From Flavobacterium sp. CG_23.5 (GTDB taxonomy: Bacteria; Bacteroidota; Bacteroidia; Flavobacteriales; Flavobacteriaceae), in contig NZ_JAGGNA010000001.1 in NCBI RefSeq assembly GCF_017875765.1, positions 581,001 through 645,000 on the forward strand: a stretch of 64,000 bases of DNA, read 5' to 3'. A model generated the notes under the pieces. It saw only the letters and a list, made by a program, of their open reading frames with translations, did no database searches and had not been told where the DNA came from. Of the stretch, positions 25,358 through 37,400 are shown one piece after another. The position numbers were made by a program, and so were the translations under genes. Position 1 is the first letter of the stretch, and every line of letters starts with the position of its first letter.

Positions 25358-27430
25358 CTAGGTAACTTTTTCTGCCAAGACTTCTACTTTATTTTGATAG
25401 TATTTATACGTTTCTAATTGTGCCCTGAAAATAGGATCTTGATTTCTTACCTTATACTTATTATCCAATTTATAGGAGTGGTATCGCGCTTTAACATTCC
25501 CTTTCCAACCTAAATCAAAATTGTCAATTAGCTCATTTTTGATTTCTTGATCATAAATTGGGCAAGTAACTTCTACTCGACCATCAAGATTTCTGGTCAT
25601 AAAATCAGCAGATGAAATGTAAACTTCCGTTTGCCCGGCATTCCCAAATATGTAAATCCTCGAGTGTTCCAGATAATTATCTACGATACTTATTGCTTCA
25701 ATATTTTGGCTCATTCCTGGAATTCCGGGAATCAACGAACAAATACCTCTAATTTCAAGTTGTATTTTGACGCCTGCTGTACTCGCTTCATACAATTTAT
25801 CAATCATTCTAAAATCAGACAAACTATTCATTTTTAACTTAATATATGTTTTTCTCCCTGCCAATGCATGCAAAATTTCCCTATCAATCAGTTTGTAGAA
25901 ACGGGATCGAGTATAATGAGGAGAAACAATCAGATGTTTATAACGATGTACTCTGTAATTGATATCGAAAAATTCAAATATTTTCGTAATGTCTTTAAGA
26001 ATTTGTTGGTGACTTGTAAAAAGGGTTACATCAGTATAAACTTTTGCTGTAGCTTCATTAAAATTCCCTGTAGAAATGAAACCATATCTTTTTATTTTTT
26101 CATTTTCTATTCTTTCGATAACACATATTTTACTGTGCACTTTTAGTCCTTTTATTCCAAAAATGAGTTCGATACCTTCGATTTGCATTTGTTCTGCGTA
26201 AGATATATTTGAAGCTTCATCAAAACGTGCTTGTAATTCAATTTGAACCGTAACTTTCTTCCCGTTTTTGGCAGCATTTATAAGTGAGCTTATAATTTGA
26301 GAATTTTTAGCTAATCGATATAACGTAATCTTTATTGAGGTTACTTTTGGATCGAGAGCTGCTTCGCGCAAAAATTTTGTCAGATAAGAAAAAGACTGAT
26401 AAGGTGCATTTAATAAATAATCTTTTTTACTTATTTTTTCCAGCATACTTCCTTCAAGACTCAAACCAGGAAGTGGCAGCGGATCATTCTTTTTATACAA
26501 TAAATCAAATCTCCCTAGATTTGGAAAATTCATATAATCACGTCTATTGTGGTATCTGCCGCCTGGAATAATACTGTCCGTTGCTACAATATGCATTTTA
26601 TCTAGAAAAAATTGCAGTGTATCTTTTTCAATTAATTGATCATAAATAAACCTCACGGGTTCCCCTATTCTTCGATCTTTAACACTTGTTGAAATTTTTT
26701 CTATCATACTTTTACTCAAATCACTATCGATATCTAACTGTGCATCTCTAGTAATTTTTATCATGTGGGCAGAAACACTTTCATAATCGAAAATATTGAA
26801 AATACTACTCAAATTGTGTCTTATAACATCATCAATTAGAATAACATACTGTTTATCATTATCTGAAGGAAGAACAACAAAACGATTTAATGTTTTTGGA
26901 ATTTCAATAATCGCGTAACGGATCTCATTATTTAGTTTCATAATGAGTTTTATAGCCAAATAACCTGAAGTATCTTTCAATAACGGAAATTCAGCTAAAT
27001 CGTTTAATATGATTGTAACTAATTCAGGACTCAATTTTTGAATAAAAAACTCTTTTAGAAAAATTTCCTGCTCGATCGAAATTTGATCTTCATTGATAAT
27101 GAATATATTTTTAGACTCTAATTTAGCTTCAATAGTGCTTAATATCCGTAAACTTTCAGACTGTTGTTCTATTACAATTTCTGTGATGTCTTTTACTAAT
27201 TCTTGAGCCGAAATACCGCCCAAATACTTTTCTCCGGATATTCCTGAAAGACTTAACCGTCTAATAGCCGCAAAGCGAACTCTAAAAAACTCATCTAAAT
27301 TATTAGAAAAAATGCCTAAAAACCGTAGTCTATCTAACAATGGTACGGAATCATCTGCCGCTTCTTGAAGCACTCTTGCATTAAATGCTAACCAACTTTT
27401 TTCTCTATCTATATATTTATGTTCTGGCAT
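25358..27430 (-). CDS. ppk1: polyphosphate kinase 1
   Basis: PPK1 polymerises the terminal phosphate of ATP into polyphosphate. The 690-residue protein has the N-terminal domain beginning YIDREKSWLAFNARVLQEA, the catalytic phospholipase-D-like domains with LKVHSKICVIER (His that becomes phosphorylated) and FISTGNFNEATAKVYTD, and the second catalytic region with YISSADFMTRNLDGRVE. Length is normal. It starts 4 bp after the sixA-like gene and is followed by the exopolyphosphatase gene, forming a polyphosphate unit. Confidence 0.95.
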   Translation of the reverse strand: MPEHKYIDREKSWLAFNARVLQEAADDSVPLLDRLRFLGIFSNNLDEFFRVRFAAIRRLSLSGISGEKYLGGISAQELVKDITEIVIEQQSESLRILSTIEAKLESKNIFIINEDQISIEQEIFLKEFFIQKLSPELVTIILNDLAEFPLLKDTSGYLAIKLIMKLNNEIRYAIIEIPKTLNRFVVLPSDNDKQYVILIDDVIRHNLSSIFNIFDYESVSAHMIKITRDAQLDIDSDLSKSMIEKISTSVKDRRIGEPVRFIYDQLIEKDTLQFFLDKMHIVATDSIIPGGRYHNRRDYMNFPNLGRFDLLYKKNDPLPLPGLSLEGSMLEKISKKDYLLNAPYQSFSYLTKFLREAALDPKVTSIKITLYRLAKNSQIISSLINAAKNGKKVTVQIELQARFDEASNISYAEQMQIEGIELIFGIKGLKVHSKICVIERIENEKIKRYGFISTGNFNEATAKVYTDVTLFTSHQQILKDITKIFEFFDINYRVHRYKHLIVSPHYTRSRFYKLIDREILHALAGRKTYIKLKMNSLSDFRMIDKLYEASTAGVKIQLEIRGICSLIPGIPGMSQNIEAISIVDNYLEHSRIYIFGNAGQTEVYISSADFMTRNLDGRVEVTCPIYDQEIKNELIDNFDLGWKGNVKARYHSYKLDNKYKVRNQDPIFRAQLETYKYYQNKVEVLAEKVT

Positions 27431-27434
27431 CTAC

Positions 27435-27920
27435 TTATTTTAAATCTTTGGGGAATATTGTTTTTTTTGTTATGCCTTTATCAATTTTAGTCCAATCATC
27501 TGCATGAAATTGCAAAGATACAAACCCTGCCGTGGGAACATTCTCAATAAAAACATCCCCAAATTTATTAACAAAATTTGTAATAGCAACATTATGTCCA
27601 AAAAGAATAACACTATCGAAAAGATTATTACATGATTTAATAACTTTCTCCAGTTTTTTTTCATCGAATGTATAAAGGTCGTCTTTATAAACGATACTGT
27701 CAATAGGATAAGAAATATTTTGAGCAAAAATAAGCGCGGTGTCAGCGGCTCTTTTAGCTGTGCTGCTCCAAATAATGTAAGTTTTAGGAAGATGATCACT
27801 AATTTTAGAGGAAACAAGGTGTGCATCTTTCATTCCATGGTGTGTTAAAGGCCGTTCCTTATCGTGCAGTGGAGCGTCCCAACTTGATTTTGCATGTCTA
27901 ATTAATATTAAATTTTTCAT
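27435..27920 (-). CDS. SixA-like histidine phosphatase
   Basis: The 161-residue protein has the RHG-type catalytic motif LILIRHAKSSWD near the N-terminus, a second conserved Arg in SSTAKRAADTA and the second catalytic His in ILFGHNVAITNF. Size and motifs fit SixA-type phosphohistidine phosphatases. As the first gene of the ppk1-ppx unit it may act on a phosphohistidine or phosphate ester linked to phosphate metabolism; PPK1 itself has a phosphohistidine, but no link is shown by sequence. Confidence 0.85.
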   Translation of the reverse strand: MKNLILIRHAKSSWDAPLHDKERPLTHHGMKDAHLVSSKISDHLPKTYIIWSSTAKRAADTALIFAQNISYPIDSIVYKDDLYTFDEKKLEKVIKSCNNLFDSVILFGHNVAITNFVNKFGDVFIENVPTAGFVSLQFHADDWTKIDKGITKKTIFPKDLK

Positions 27921-28491
27921 AGGGTAATGATCATTTAGATAGTCATGGGCACTGTGTTTCGATTTAGTGAAATATTCTAATACAATTTACAAAAGAAAGA
28001 ATGATTTATAATTTTTTTTGCCTGTTTTTTTCGTAATCAAAATAATTCTTGTGAAGGCGTATTTAGTGCATTTTTTTTAGTAGATAATTATATTTACAAA
28101 TGCTAATTTTTTTATAAAAAAAGTTAATCAACTCACAATTAAGTTTTTATTAGTGTTGTTTACTGGTTATACATCAAAATTTTAGGTTTAATTAACAAGA
28201 AAATGTTCCTTTCAACGAGTATTTAAGTCATTGACAGATAAAAAATATCAATTGATGGCATTTTGGTTAAATTCGTTACTATAAATGATAATTAATAAAA
28301 TATTTTAATCAACTAAATAATTATTAAAGTAGATTTTTTTTAAAAGCATAAATAGTCCCCAAAACTAAAACAGAATAAATTATTGCAGAATTTAAATTTT
28401 AATTTTAGGTTTTAGGATAGTACTTCTATCCTAATTCACTGACTTTTTTAATTAATTATGTAGTATTTATTTTTAATTAAAAATATAACCT
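27921..28491. other. long AT-rich region upstream of giant gene 1
   Basis: About 570 bp without a gene. It contains the box shared with giant gene 2 (28210-28252), several A/T inverted repeats and a 9-bp hairpin (TTAGGATAG, 28412-28420, with CTATCCTAA, 28426-28434) about 60 bp before the start codon of the giant gene. No clear TAnnTTTG promoter was found near the start. Confidence 0.5.
28210..28252 (+). promoter_or_regulatory. 43-bp box shared by the two giant-gene upstream regions (copy 1)
   Basis: The box starts TTTCAACGAGTAT, has ATTGACAGA in the middle and ends TCAAT. A closely similar copy is at 45695-45737. It lies about 240 bp upstream of the giant gene 1 start codon. No other copy was noticed in the window. 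Confidence 0.5.
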
Positions 28492-31400
28492 ATGATTAAA
28501 TTTTACCCCAATAAAATTTATCAAATACTGACATTTATTCTAATTGTTTTTAGTTTAAATTCAAGTTTTTCACAAACTAAAGGTTTGATAATAAGAGATG
28601 GTGCTGGAAATATACCTCCGCTTAGTAATTCATCTGTATTAGATCCCAATAATGATGGTTTTGCATCTCTTACCTCTGCAGGTTTTGTTGGTGGTGATGT
28701 TGGTGCTGCTTTTAGTGAAATCCCATATTTGGCTATCACACCAATTACTCCTGAAGTTATAGGTGATTTGAGACGTGGACCAAATGGTGGATTTAGTGAT
28801 TATGTGCCAGACGCCAATAACAAAGCAATTTATGTATATGCCGATGGAACCAATTTAATGGTTCGTATGCGTTTAGGAAAAATTATTCCAGGAGCAAAAG
28901 GATACAGTTTATTAATTGATACTGATGGATTATTTGGTCCAGCAGATCCCACCTACTCTGCTTCTAATCCTGGTTATGAATATGAACTAGTTTATGAAAC
29001 AGGATTTAGCGTAAAAGTTTATAATGTAAATACTAGTCCATGTAACGCTGCAGTAACTGAATACTTATTCACGACGCCAGCTAACCGACAATATGCTCAA
29101 ACTTCAATTGCTTTAACAACTAACGATGGTGATCCAGACTACTTTTTAGATTTCTACGCACCGCTATCTGCTTTTACAGGTGCAGGTGCAATTACTACTT
29201 CAACCCCATTACGATTTGATGCAACAACCGTAATGGCTCCAAAAAATGCTTTGTGTGGTCCAGTATCTGATGCCTATTCACCAGATATCAACGCACAAAA
29301 TCCTTGTACGCCAGCTGAAATTGCTGCCGGAACCTGTAATACTAATTTGTGTACTGCTGCACCAGTTCTAAATACTGGTTTAACCACTTTATCAACTTCG
29401 ATAACTGGTACCTGGACAAAAGCGTCCTATTCAACACAATCAACAGCAACAATAACAATATATAGAAACGGTACTTTGCTGGGCACAACCACTGCAACAA
29501 GTGGAGGAGCATGGTCTATTACGGGAGTGATACTGCTTGCTGGCGACATAATAACAGCCAAAGCGCAAGCCACAAATGAGTCACAATGTTTTACTAGTAA
29601 TATAGTAAATATTGGTCCGCCTGCTTGTCCTAGTGGGATAACTTCTCCTTGTCCAACAATTACTTGTGCCACGCGAAAAGGTTTTGAAGGAACAGGTGTT
29701 ACTGGTGCAACAATCAATATTTATAATGTTACTAGTACCGGTATAACATTAGTTAAAACTAGAACGGTAATCGGAGGAAATTGGTATTGGGATGGTGGAA
29801 ATGGTGGTTCTACACTCGTTTGTAATACTGGTGCGTCAAATGCAATTCCTTCTGGTGAATATTATATAGAACAAATAGTTCCTGGTCAATGCAAGAGTTT
29901 ATGTAATACATATATCTGTTTGGCTGGAAACGGAAATACTGCCAGTCCAGTGATAACCTCAGATCCAATTTATGCTGCTTCGCAGTCATTAACTGGTACT
30001 TCAACTGCAAGTATAACAATACGTTTGTATTTAAATGAAAACTTAATTAGTACGCAAACTTCTACTGGTGCTGGAACATTTTCTTTTCCATTAAGCAGTT
30101 ATAATTTAATAGTTGGTGATGTATTAACGCTACGAGCAACAAACGGTGCGCGATGTTCTTCTAATCCAATTTCAATAACAGTAAGTTGTGTGGTTTATCC
30201 GCCAGTAATTTCCTCTAATGCGAGTAATCAAATCCAATCTGGACTACCAATTTCAGGAACATCAGGGTATCCCGGCGCAACTGTTACCGTATATGATTCT
30301 ACCGGAGCCGTTTTTGGCACAGCAATCGTTAATGCATCAGGTAATTGGCAAACTGTTGCAAATGCAGGTATTGCTGGTTCCGTTTATTACGCGCAACAAA
30401 CTACTTCATGCGGAACAAGTATTGCTTCTAATACTGTAACAACTTTCACGGCAACATCAAGCGCAAGATGTGGCACTATAACAAATCCTATCTTAGATAA
30501 TGTTACATCCGTTTCAGGTACTTTAGCAAGCGCCGTTCCAAATACTACCGTAACATTATACATTGATGGCGCTGCAATAGGAAACGTTATAACAAGTTTA
30601 ACTGCTTGGAGCATTCCGGTTAATACAACAGCTTCAAATAGAATATATGGAGGTGGAATTTTAAGTATCGGTGTTAGCGAACCAGGTTTACTTGAAGTGA
30701 TTTGTCCTGCTCGAGTTACAGTAGTTTGTGCTAATCCGCCAGCACCAGTTCTAGCAGCAACTACACAAAATATTATAGTAGGAAACACGGCCACTTTCAC
30801 GATTACTAATTCAATTTCTGGCGTTTTATATTATATCAAAAACGCAGCGAATGCTTCGATATCGCCTTCAGTATTTGGTAATAATGGAACGATAACGATT
30901 CAAACTACTGCTTTTAATACCGTTGGAACCTATAATCTAAATGTATTTGCTTGGAATTTAAACGCGGTAAGTTGTACATCACAAACTGCTGCCATAGTAA
31001 ATGTTGCAGGTTATTCAGATTTAGCAATTACGAAAACAGCAAATAATGCCAATCCAATTATTGGAACCAATGTGACCTTTACCATAACAGCAACAAACAA
31101 CGGACCGTATGCTTCAACTGGAGTTACCGTGAATGATGCGTTGCCTACAGGTTATACATTAGTATCGGCAACACCTTCAGTAGGAACTTGGACAGCACCA
31201 AATTGGTCTGTTGGTAATCTTGCCATCAATGCAAGTGCTACCTTAACCATTGTTGCAACCGTTTTGTCAACTGGGAACTACGCAAATACTGCCATTATAT
31301 CTGGTCCATTATTTGATCCTACGCCAGGAAATAATACGGCTACATCAACACCTACACCAATAAACGCTGTTATTCAAGCTTTAAATGATACCGGTGCAAA

Positions 31401-34400
31401 TATAGTTGGTGCTTCTGGTGGTCAATCATTAGCGAATGTTTTAACTAATGATACCCTAAATGGAGCAACTGCTACTTTATCAACGGTGAACTTAACGCAG
31501 GTTTCAACTACTAATGCCGGGGTTACTTTAAATGCTGTTACAGGTTCTGTAAATGTGTCTGCAAATACGCCATCCGGAAGTTACTTAGTAACCTACCAAA
31601 TTTGTGAAAAAATAAACACTGCTAATTGTAGTTCAGCTACTGTTAGTGTTACTGTTACCAATGCAATAATCATCGCGAATAATGATACTGCTGCTCCTAT
31701 AAATGGATATAATGGAGGTACTGCTTTTACTAATGTATTAACGAATGATACGTTAAACGGTGCAACTGCAACTTTAGTAACGGTGAACTTAACTCAGGTT
31801 TCAACTACTAATGCTAGTGTTACTTTAAACCCGGCTACTGGTGCTGTAAATGTGGCAGCAGGAACGCCATCAGGAACCTATACAGTTACGTACCAAATTT
31901 GTGAAAAATTAAATCCTACTAATTGTAGTACAGCAACGGTTTCTGTAGCTGTAACTGCAGCTCCTATTCTTGCTGTAAATGATACTGGTTCAGCTGTTAC
32001 AGGTTTTACAGGTGGTACCTCATTTACAAATGTTTTAGGAAATGATATTTTAAATGGTGCTGCGGTTATTCCTTCAAAAGTTACACTGTCATTTGTGTCT
32101 TCAACCAATCCGGGAGTTTCTTTATCTGGAACTAATGTTATTATAGCTTCAGGAACGCCAGCCGGGAATTATACATTGACCTACAAGATATGTGAAATAC
32201 TTAACCCATCAAATTGTTCAACAGCCACCGTAGCTGTCCCAGTGGGAACTCCAGTTATTGATGCTGTTAATGATACCGCTTCTCCTATCAACGGTTATGT
32301 TGGTGGAACTGCTTTCACAAATGTATTATCAAACGATACTTTAGGTGGCGTAGCAGTGAATGCTGTTCAAGTAAATACAACTTTTGTATCTTCAACTAAT
32401 GCAGGAATAACTTTATCAGGAACTAACGTTTTAGTGGCGGCTGGAACACCTGCTGGAAATTATACATTGACCTATAGAATATGTGAAAAATTAAATCCAA
32501 CAAATTGTGATGAAGCAGTAGTTACAGTAACGGTTTCTCCTTCTGTAATCAATGCCGTTAATGACGCTGGAGCTAATGTTGTCGGCGCTTCCGGTGGCCA
32601 AACTATTGCTAATGTTTTAGTTAATGATACATTTAATGGTGGTGCAACAACGTTAACAAACATAAGTTTAACGCAAGTTGCAACAACCAATGCTGGGATT
32701 ACTTTAAACACTGCAACTGGTGCTGTAAATGTAGCAGCTGGAACGCCTTCTGGTTCGTATACAGTTACCTACCAAATTTGTGAAAAATTAAACCCAACGA
32801 ATTGTAGTACTGCAACGGTTTCTGTTACGGTTACCAATGCCGCTATTATGGCTAACAATGATACTGGTGCCTCTATTGTAGGTGCTTCTGGTGGTCAGAC
32901 TTTGGCAAACGTTTTAACTAACGATACCTTAAACGGTTCTACGGCAACTTTAGCGACTATAAACTTAACGCAAGTTTCAACTTCGAATGCTGGCGTTACT
33001 TTGAATGTAGCTGATGGATCTGTGAATGTTGCTCCAGGAACACCTTCTGGAACTTATTTCCTAGTATACCAAATTTGTGAAAAATTAAATCCTTCCAACT
33101 GTAAAACAGCTACTGTTTCTGTTACCGTGACAAATGCTGCTATCGTAGCTACGGATGATACTGGTGCGCCAATTGTTGGTGCTTCTGGTGGTCAAACGGT
33201 AGGTAATGCTTTAACAAACGATACCTTAAACGGTGCAACAGCAACTTTAGCAACCGTAAACTTGACGCAAGTTTCAACTTCGAATGCTGGAGTTACACTT
33301 AATGTAGCTGATGGTTCAGTGAATGTTGCTCCAGGAACATCTTCTGGAACGTACGTCCTAATCTACCAAATTTGCGAAAAATTAAATCCTTCCAATTGTA
33401 AAACAGCGACTGTTTCTGTTACGGTTACCAATGCCGCTATTATGGCTAATAATGATACTGGTGCTTCTATTGTAGGTGCTTCTGGGGGTCAGACTTTGGC
33501 AAACGTTTTAACTAACGATACCTTAAACGGTGCAACAGCGACTTTAGCGACAGTAAACTTAACTCAAGTTTCTACGACAAATGTTGGTGTTACTTTAAAT
33601 ACGTCTAATGGTTCAGTGAATGTTGCTCCGGGAACACCTTCTGGAACGTACTTCCTAATGTACCAAATCTGTGAAAAATTAAATCCTTCAAATTGTAAAA
33701 CTGCTACCGTAACTGTTACCGTGACAAATGCTGCTATCGTAGCTACGGATGATTCTGGTGCGCCAATTGTTGGTGCTTCTGGTGGTCAAACGGTAGGTAA
33801 TGTTTTAACAAACGATACCTTAAACGGCGCAACAGCGACTTTAGCAACCGTAAACTTAACGCAAGTTTCTACAACGAATGCTGGTGTTACTTTAAATCTA
33901 GCGGATGGTTCAGTAAATGTGGCAGTTGGAACTCCTTCTGGAACGTATTTATTGGTTTACCAAATCTGTGAAAAATTAAATCCTTCAAACTGTAAAACAG
34001 CTACTGTTTCGGTTACCGTGACGAATGCTGCCATTGTAGCTACGGATGATACTGGTGCGCCAATTGTTGGTGCTTCTGGTGGTCAAACGGTAGGTAATGT
34101 TTTAACGAACGATACCTTAAACGGTTCAACAGCAACTTTAGCAACCGTAAACTTAACGCAAGTTTCTACAACGAATGCTGGTGTTACTTTAAATCTAGCG
34201 GATGGTTCAGTGAATGTTGCTCCGGGAACACCTTCTGGAACGTACGTCCTAATCTACCAAATTTGCGAAAAATTAAATCCTTCCAATTGTAAAACAGCGA
34301 CTGTTTCTGTTACGGTTACCAATGCCGCTATTATGGCTAATAATGATACTGGTGCTTCTATTGTAGGTGCTTCTGGGGGTCAGACTTTGGCAAACGTTTT

Positions 34401-37400
34401 AACTAACGATACCTTAAACGGTGCAACAGCGACTTTAGCGACAGTAAACTTAACTCAAGTTTCTACGACAAATGTTGGTGTTACTTTAAATACGTCTAAT
34501 GGTTCAGTGAATGTTGCAGTTGGAACTTCTTCTGGAACGTATTTACTTGTGTACCAAATTTGTGAAAAATTAAATCCTTCAAATTGTAAAACTGCTACCG
34601 TAACTGTTACCGTGACTAACGCACTTATTATTGCTAACAATGATACTATCAATGGTGGAAATGGCGCGACAGGTAACACAAATGCTGGAAATGTTTTATT
34701 AAATAATGGAAATGGAGACGATACGCTAAATGGTTTTTCTGCTTCAATTTCTCAAGTGAATTTAACAATTACAACCCCTGCAACTCCTATTGGTTCAAAC
34801 CCAATACCAGTCATTAATAGTTCAACAGGTCAAATATCAGTTCCTGCTGGAACTCCTGCTGGAACATATACGATAATCTACCAAATTTGTGAAAAACTAA
34901 ATCCAACGAATTGTAGTTCAGCAACGGTTACAATAGTAGTAAACAACTCAACTATTAGTGCATATAATGATACTTATACAAATGTAAATTGTACACCTAC
35001 TGGATATATTGGAAATGCATTAACAAATGACATTTTAAATGGAAGTAGTGTAGCAATAAATGATGTTAACTTTTCAATAACTTCCGCAAGTCATCCAAAT
35101 ATTACTATAGATAGTTCAGGGAATATAAGCATTATTCAAGGTATCCCTGCAGGAAATTATTCAATTAATTATCAAATTTGTGAAAAATTAAATGCAACTA
35201 ATTGTGATAATACAACAATATTTATTACGATTACAGACTCAAATTCACCTACATTCAACCCATTACCTGCTGATTCAACTATTTATTGCCCAGCAATACC
35301 GGTATTTGCAAATGCAATAGCTACTGATTTATGTAGTTCGTTAACACTTACATATGATGATATCACTACAACTGGTATTTGTGATGGAAATTATTCCTTA
35401 ACTAGAACTTGGACAGCAACTGATGCTTCTGGAAATGTTACTACTGCAACTCAAACAATAAATGTAGTTGATAACACTTCTCCAACTTGGACAACCACTG
35501 CAACGGCTTTAGATGTAACTTTAGAGTGTAACGATTTTTCTGGTTTATCAAATGCTCAAAATATGAATCCAATTGCTACTGACATTTGTAGTACTGTTAC
35601 TTATACTAAAACATTAGGTGCTTTTGTTTCTGGAACATGTGGTGCAGCGGGTACATATACTAACACATGGATAGCGAGAGATGATTGTGATAATGCAAGT
35701 TCAGTATTCTCTCAAGTAATTAGAATAATTGATGCAACTGCTCCAATTTGGTCAACAACTAATGGTGCTTTAGATAAAAACATAAAATGTAGTGATGCTG
35801 TTGCTTTAACCGCTGCGCAATCATTGGCTCCAACTGCAACAGATAATTGTGCGGGTACAATCACATATATTAAAACTTCTGGTGCATTCGTTTCAGGTTC
35901 TTGTGGTGCGGCTGGTTTGTATACTAACACTTGGACGGCTACCGATGCTTGTACTAATGCAAGTACTGTATTCACTCAAGTGATTACAGTTTCTGATACT
36001 ACGGCTCCAACATGGTCAACTACTGCAAATGCTTTAGATGCAACTGTGGAATGTAGTGATGCTGCTACTTTAACTGCTGCGCAATCATTGGCTCCAACTG
36101 CAACAGACAATTGTGCGGGTACAATCACATATACTAAAACTTCAGGTGTGTTTGTACCTGGAACTTGTGGTGCGGCTGGTTCATACACTAACACTTGGAT
36201 TTCTACGGATGCTTGTACTAATGCAAGTACTGTATTCTCTCAAGTGATTGCAATTACAGATACTACGGCTCCAATAATTGCTTCATTGCCTGCTGATTCA
36301 ACAATCAATTGTCCAAATACTCCAGTATTTACTCCAGCGACAGCGACAGACAATTGTGGATCTGTTATTACATTAGTGTATAATGACGTAGTTACAAGTG
36401 GCTCAAATTCAAGCATATTTTCTGTAACTAGAACATGGACAGCGATAGATAATTGTAACAATTCATCTACTTCATCTCAAACAATAAATGTTGTTGATAA
36501 TACAGCACCTATCAGTCCAATTTTGGCGGATGCAACTGGGGAATGTTCGGCTACTGCAACAGCTCCAACAACCACCGATGCTTGCGCGGGAACCCTTAGT
36601 GGAACCACCACTGACGCTTTGACTAGAACTACCCAAGGAACTTCGGTTATTACTTGGACTTTTAACGATGGCAACGGAAATTCAACAACCGCTACGCAAA
36701 ACATAGTTGTAAAAGACAACACTAAACCAGTAACACCAACCTTGGCGGATGCCACAGGGGAATGTTCAGCTACTGCGGTGGCTCCAACTACTACGGACAA
36801 CTGTTCAGGAACAATCACTGGAACTACCACTGATTCTTTGACTAGAAGCACTCAAGGAACTTCGGTTATTACTTGGACTTTCAACGATGGAAACGGAAAT
36901 TCAACAACCGCTACTCAAAACATATTGGTAAAAGACAATACCAAACCCGTAACACCAACCTTGACGGATGCAACCGGAGAATGTTCGGCTACTGCAACTG
37001 TTCCAACAACTACAGACAACTGTTCAGGAACAATCACTGGAACTACTTCTGATGCTTTGATAAGAAGTACCCAAGGAACTTCGGTTATTACTTGGACTTT
37101 TGATGATGGAAATGGAAACACTACTACAGCTACGCAAAACGTAGTTGTAAAAGACAATACTGCTCCGGTAACACCAATCTTGGCTGATGCCACAGGAGAA
37201 TGTTCTGCTACTACGGTGACTCCAACAACTACTGATGCTTGCGCCGGAACGATTACGGGAACTACCACTGATGCTTTGACTAGAAGTACTCAAGGAACTT
37301 CGGTTATTACTTGGACTTTCAATGACGGTAACGGAAACATAACTACCGCTACTCAAAACATAGTTGTAAAAGATACTACTAAACCAGTAACACCAACCTT

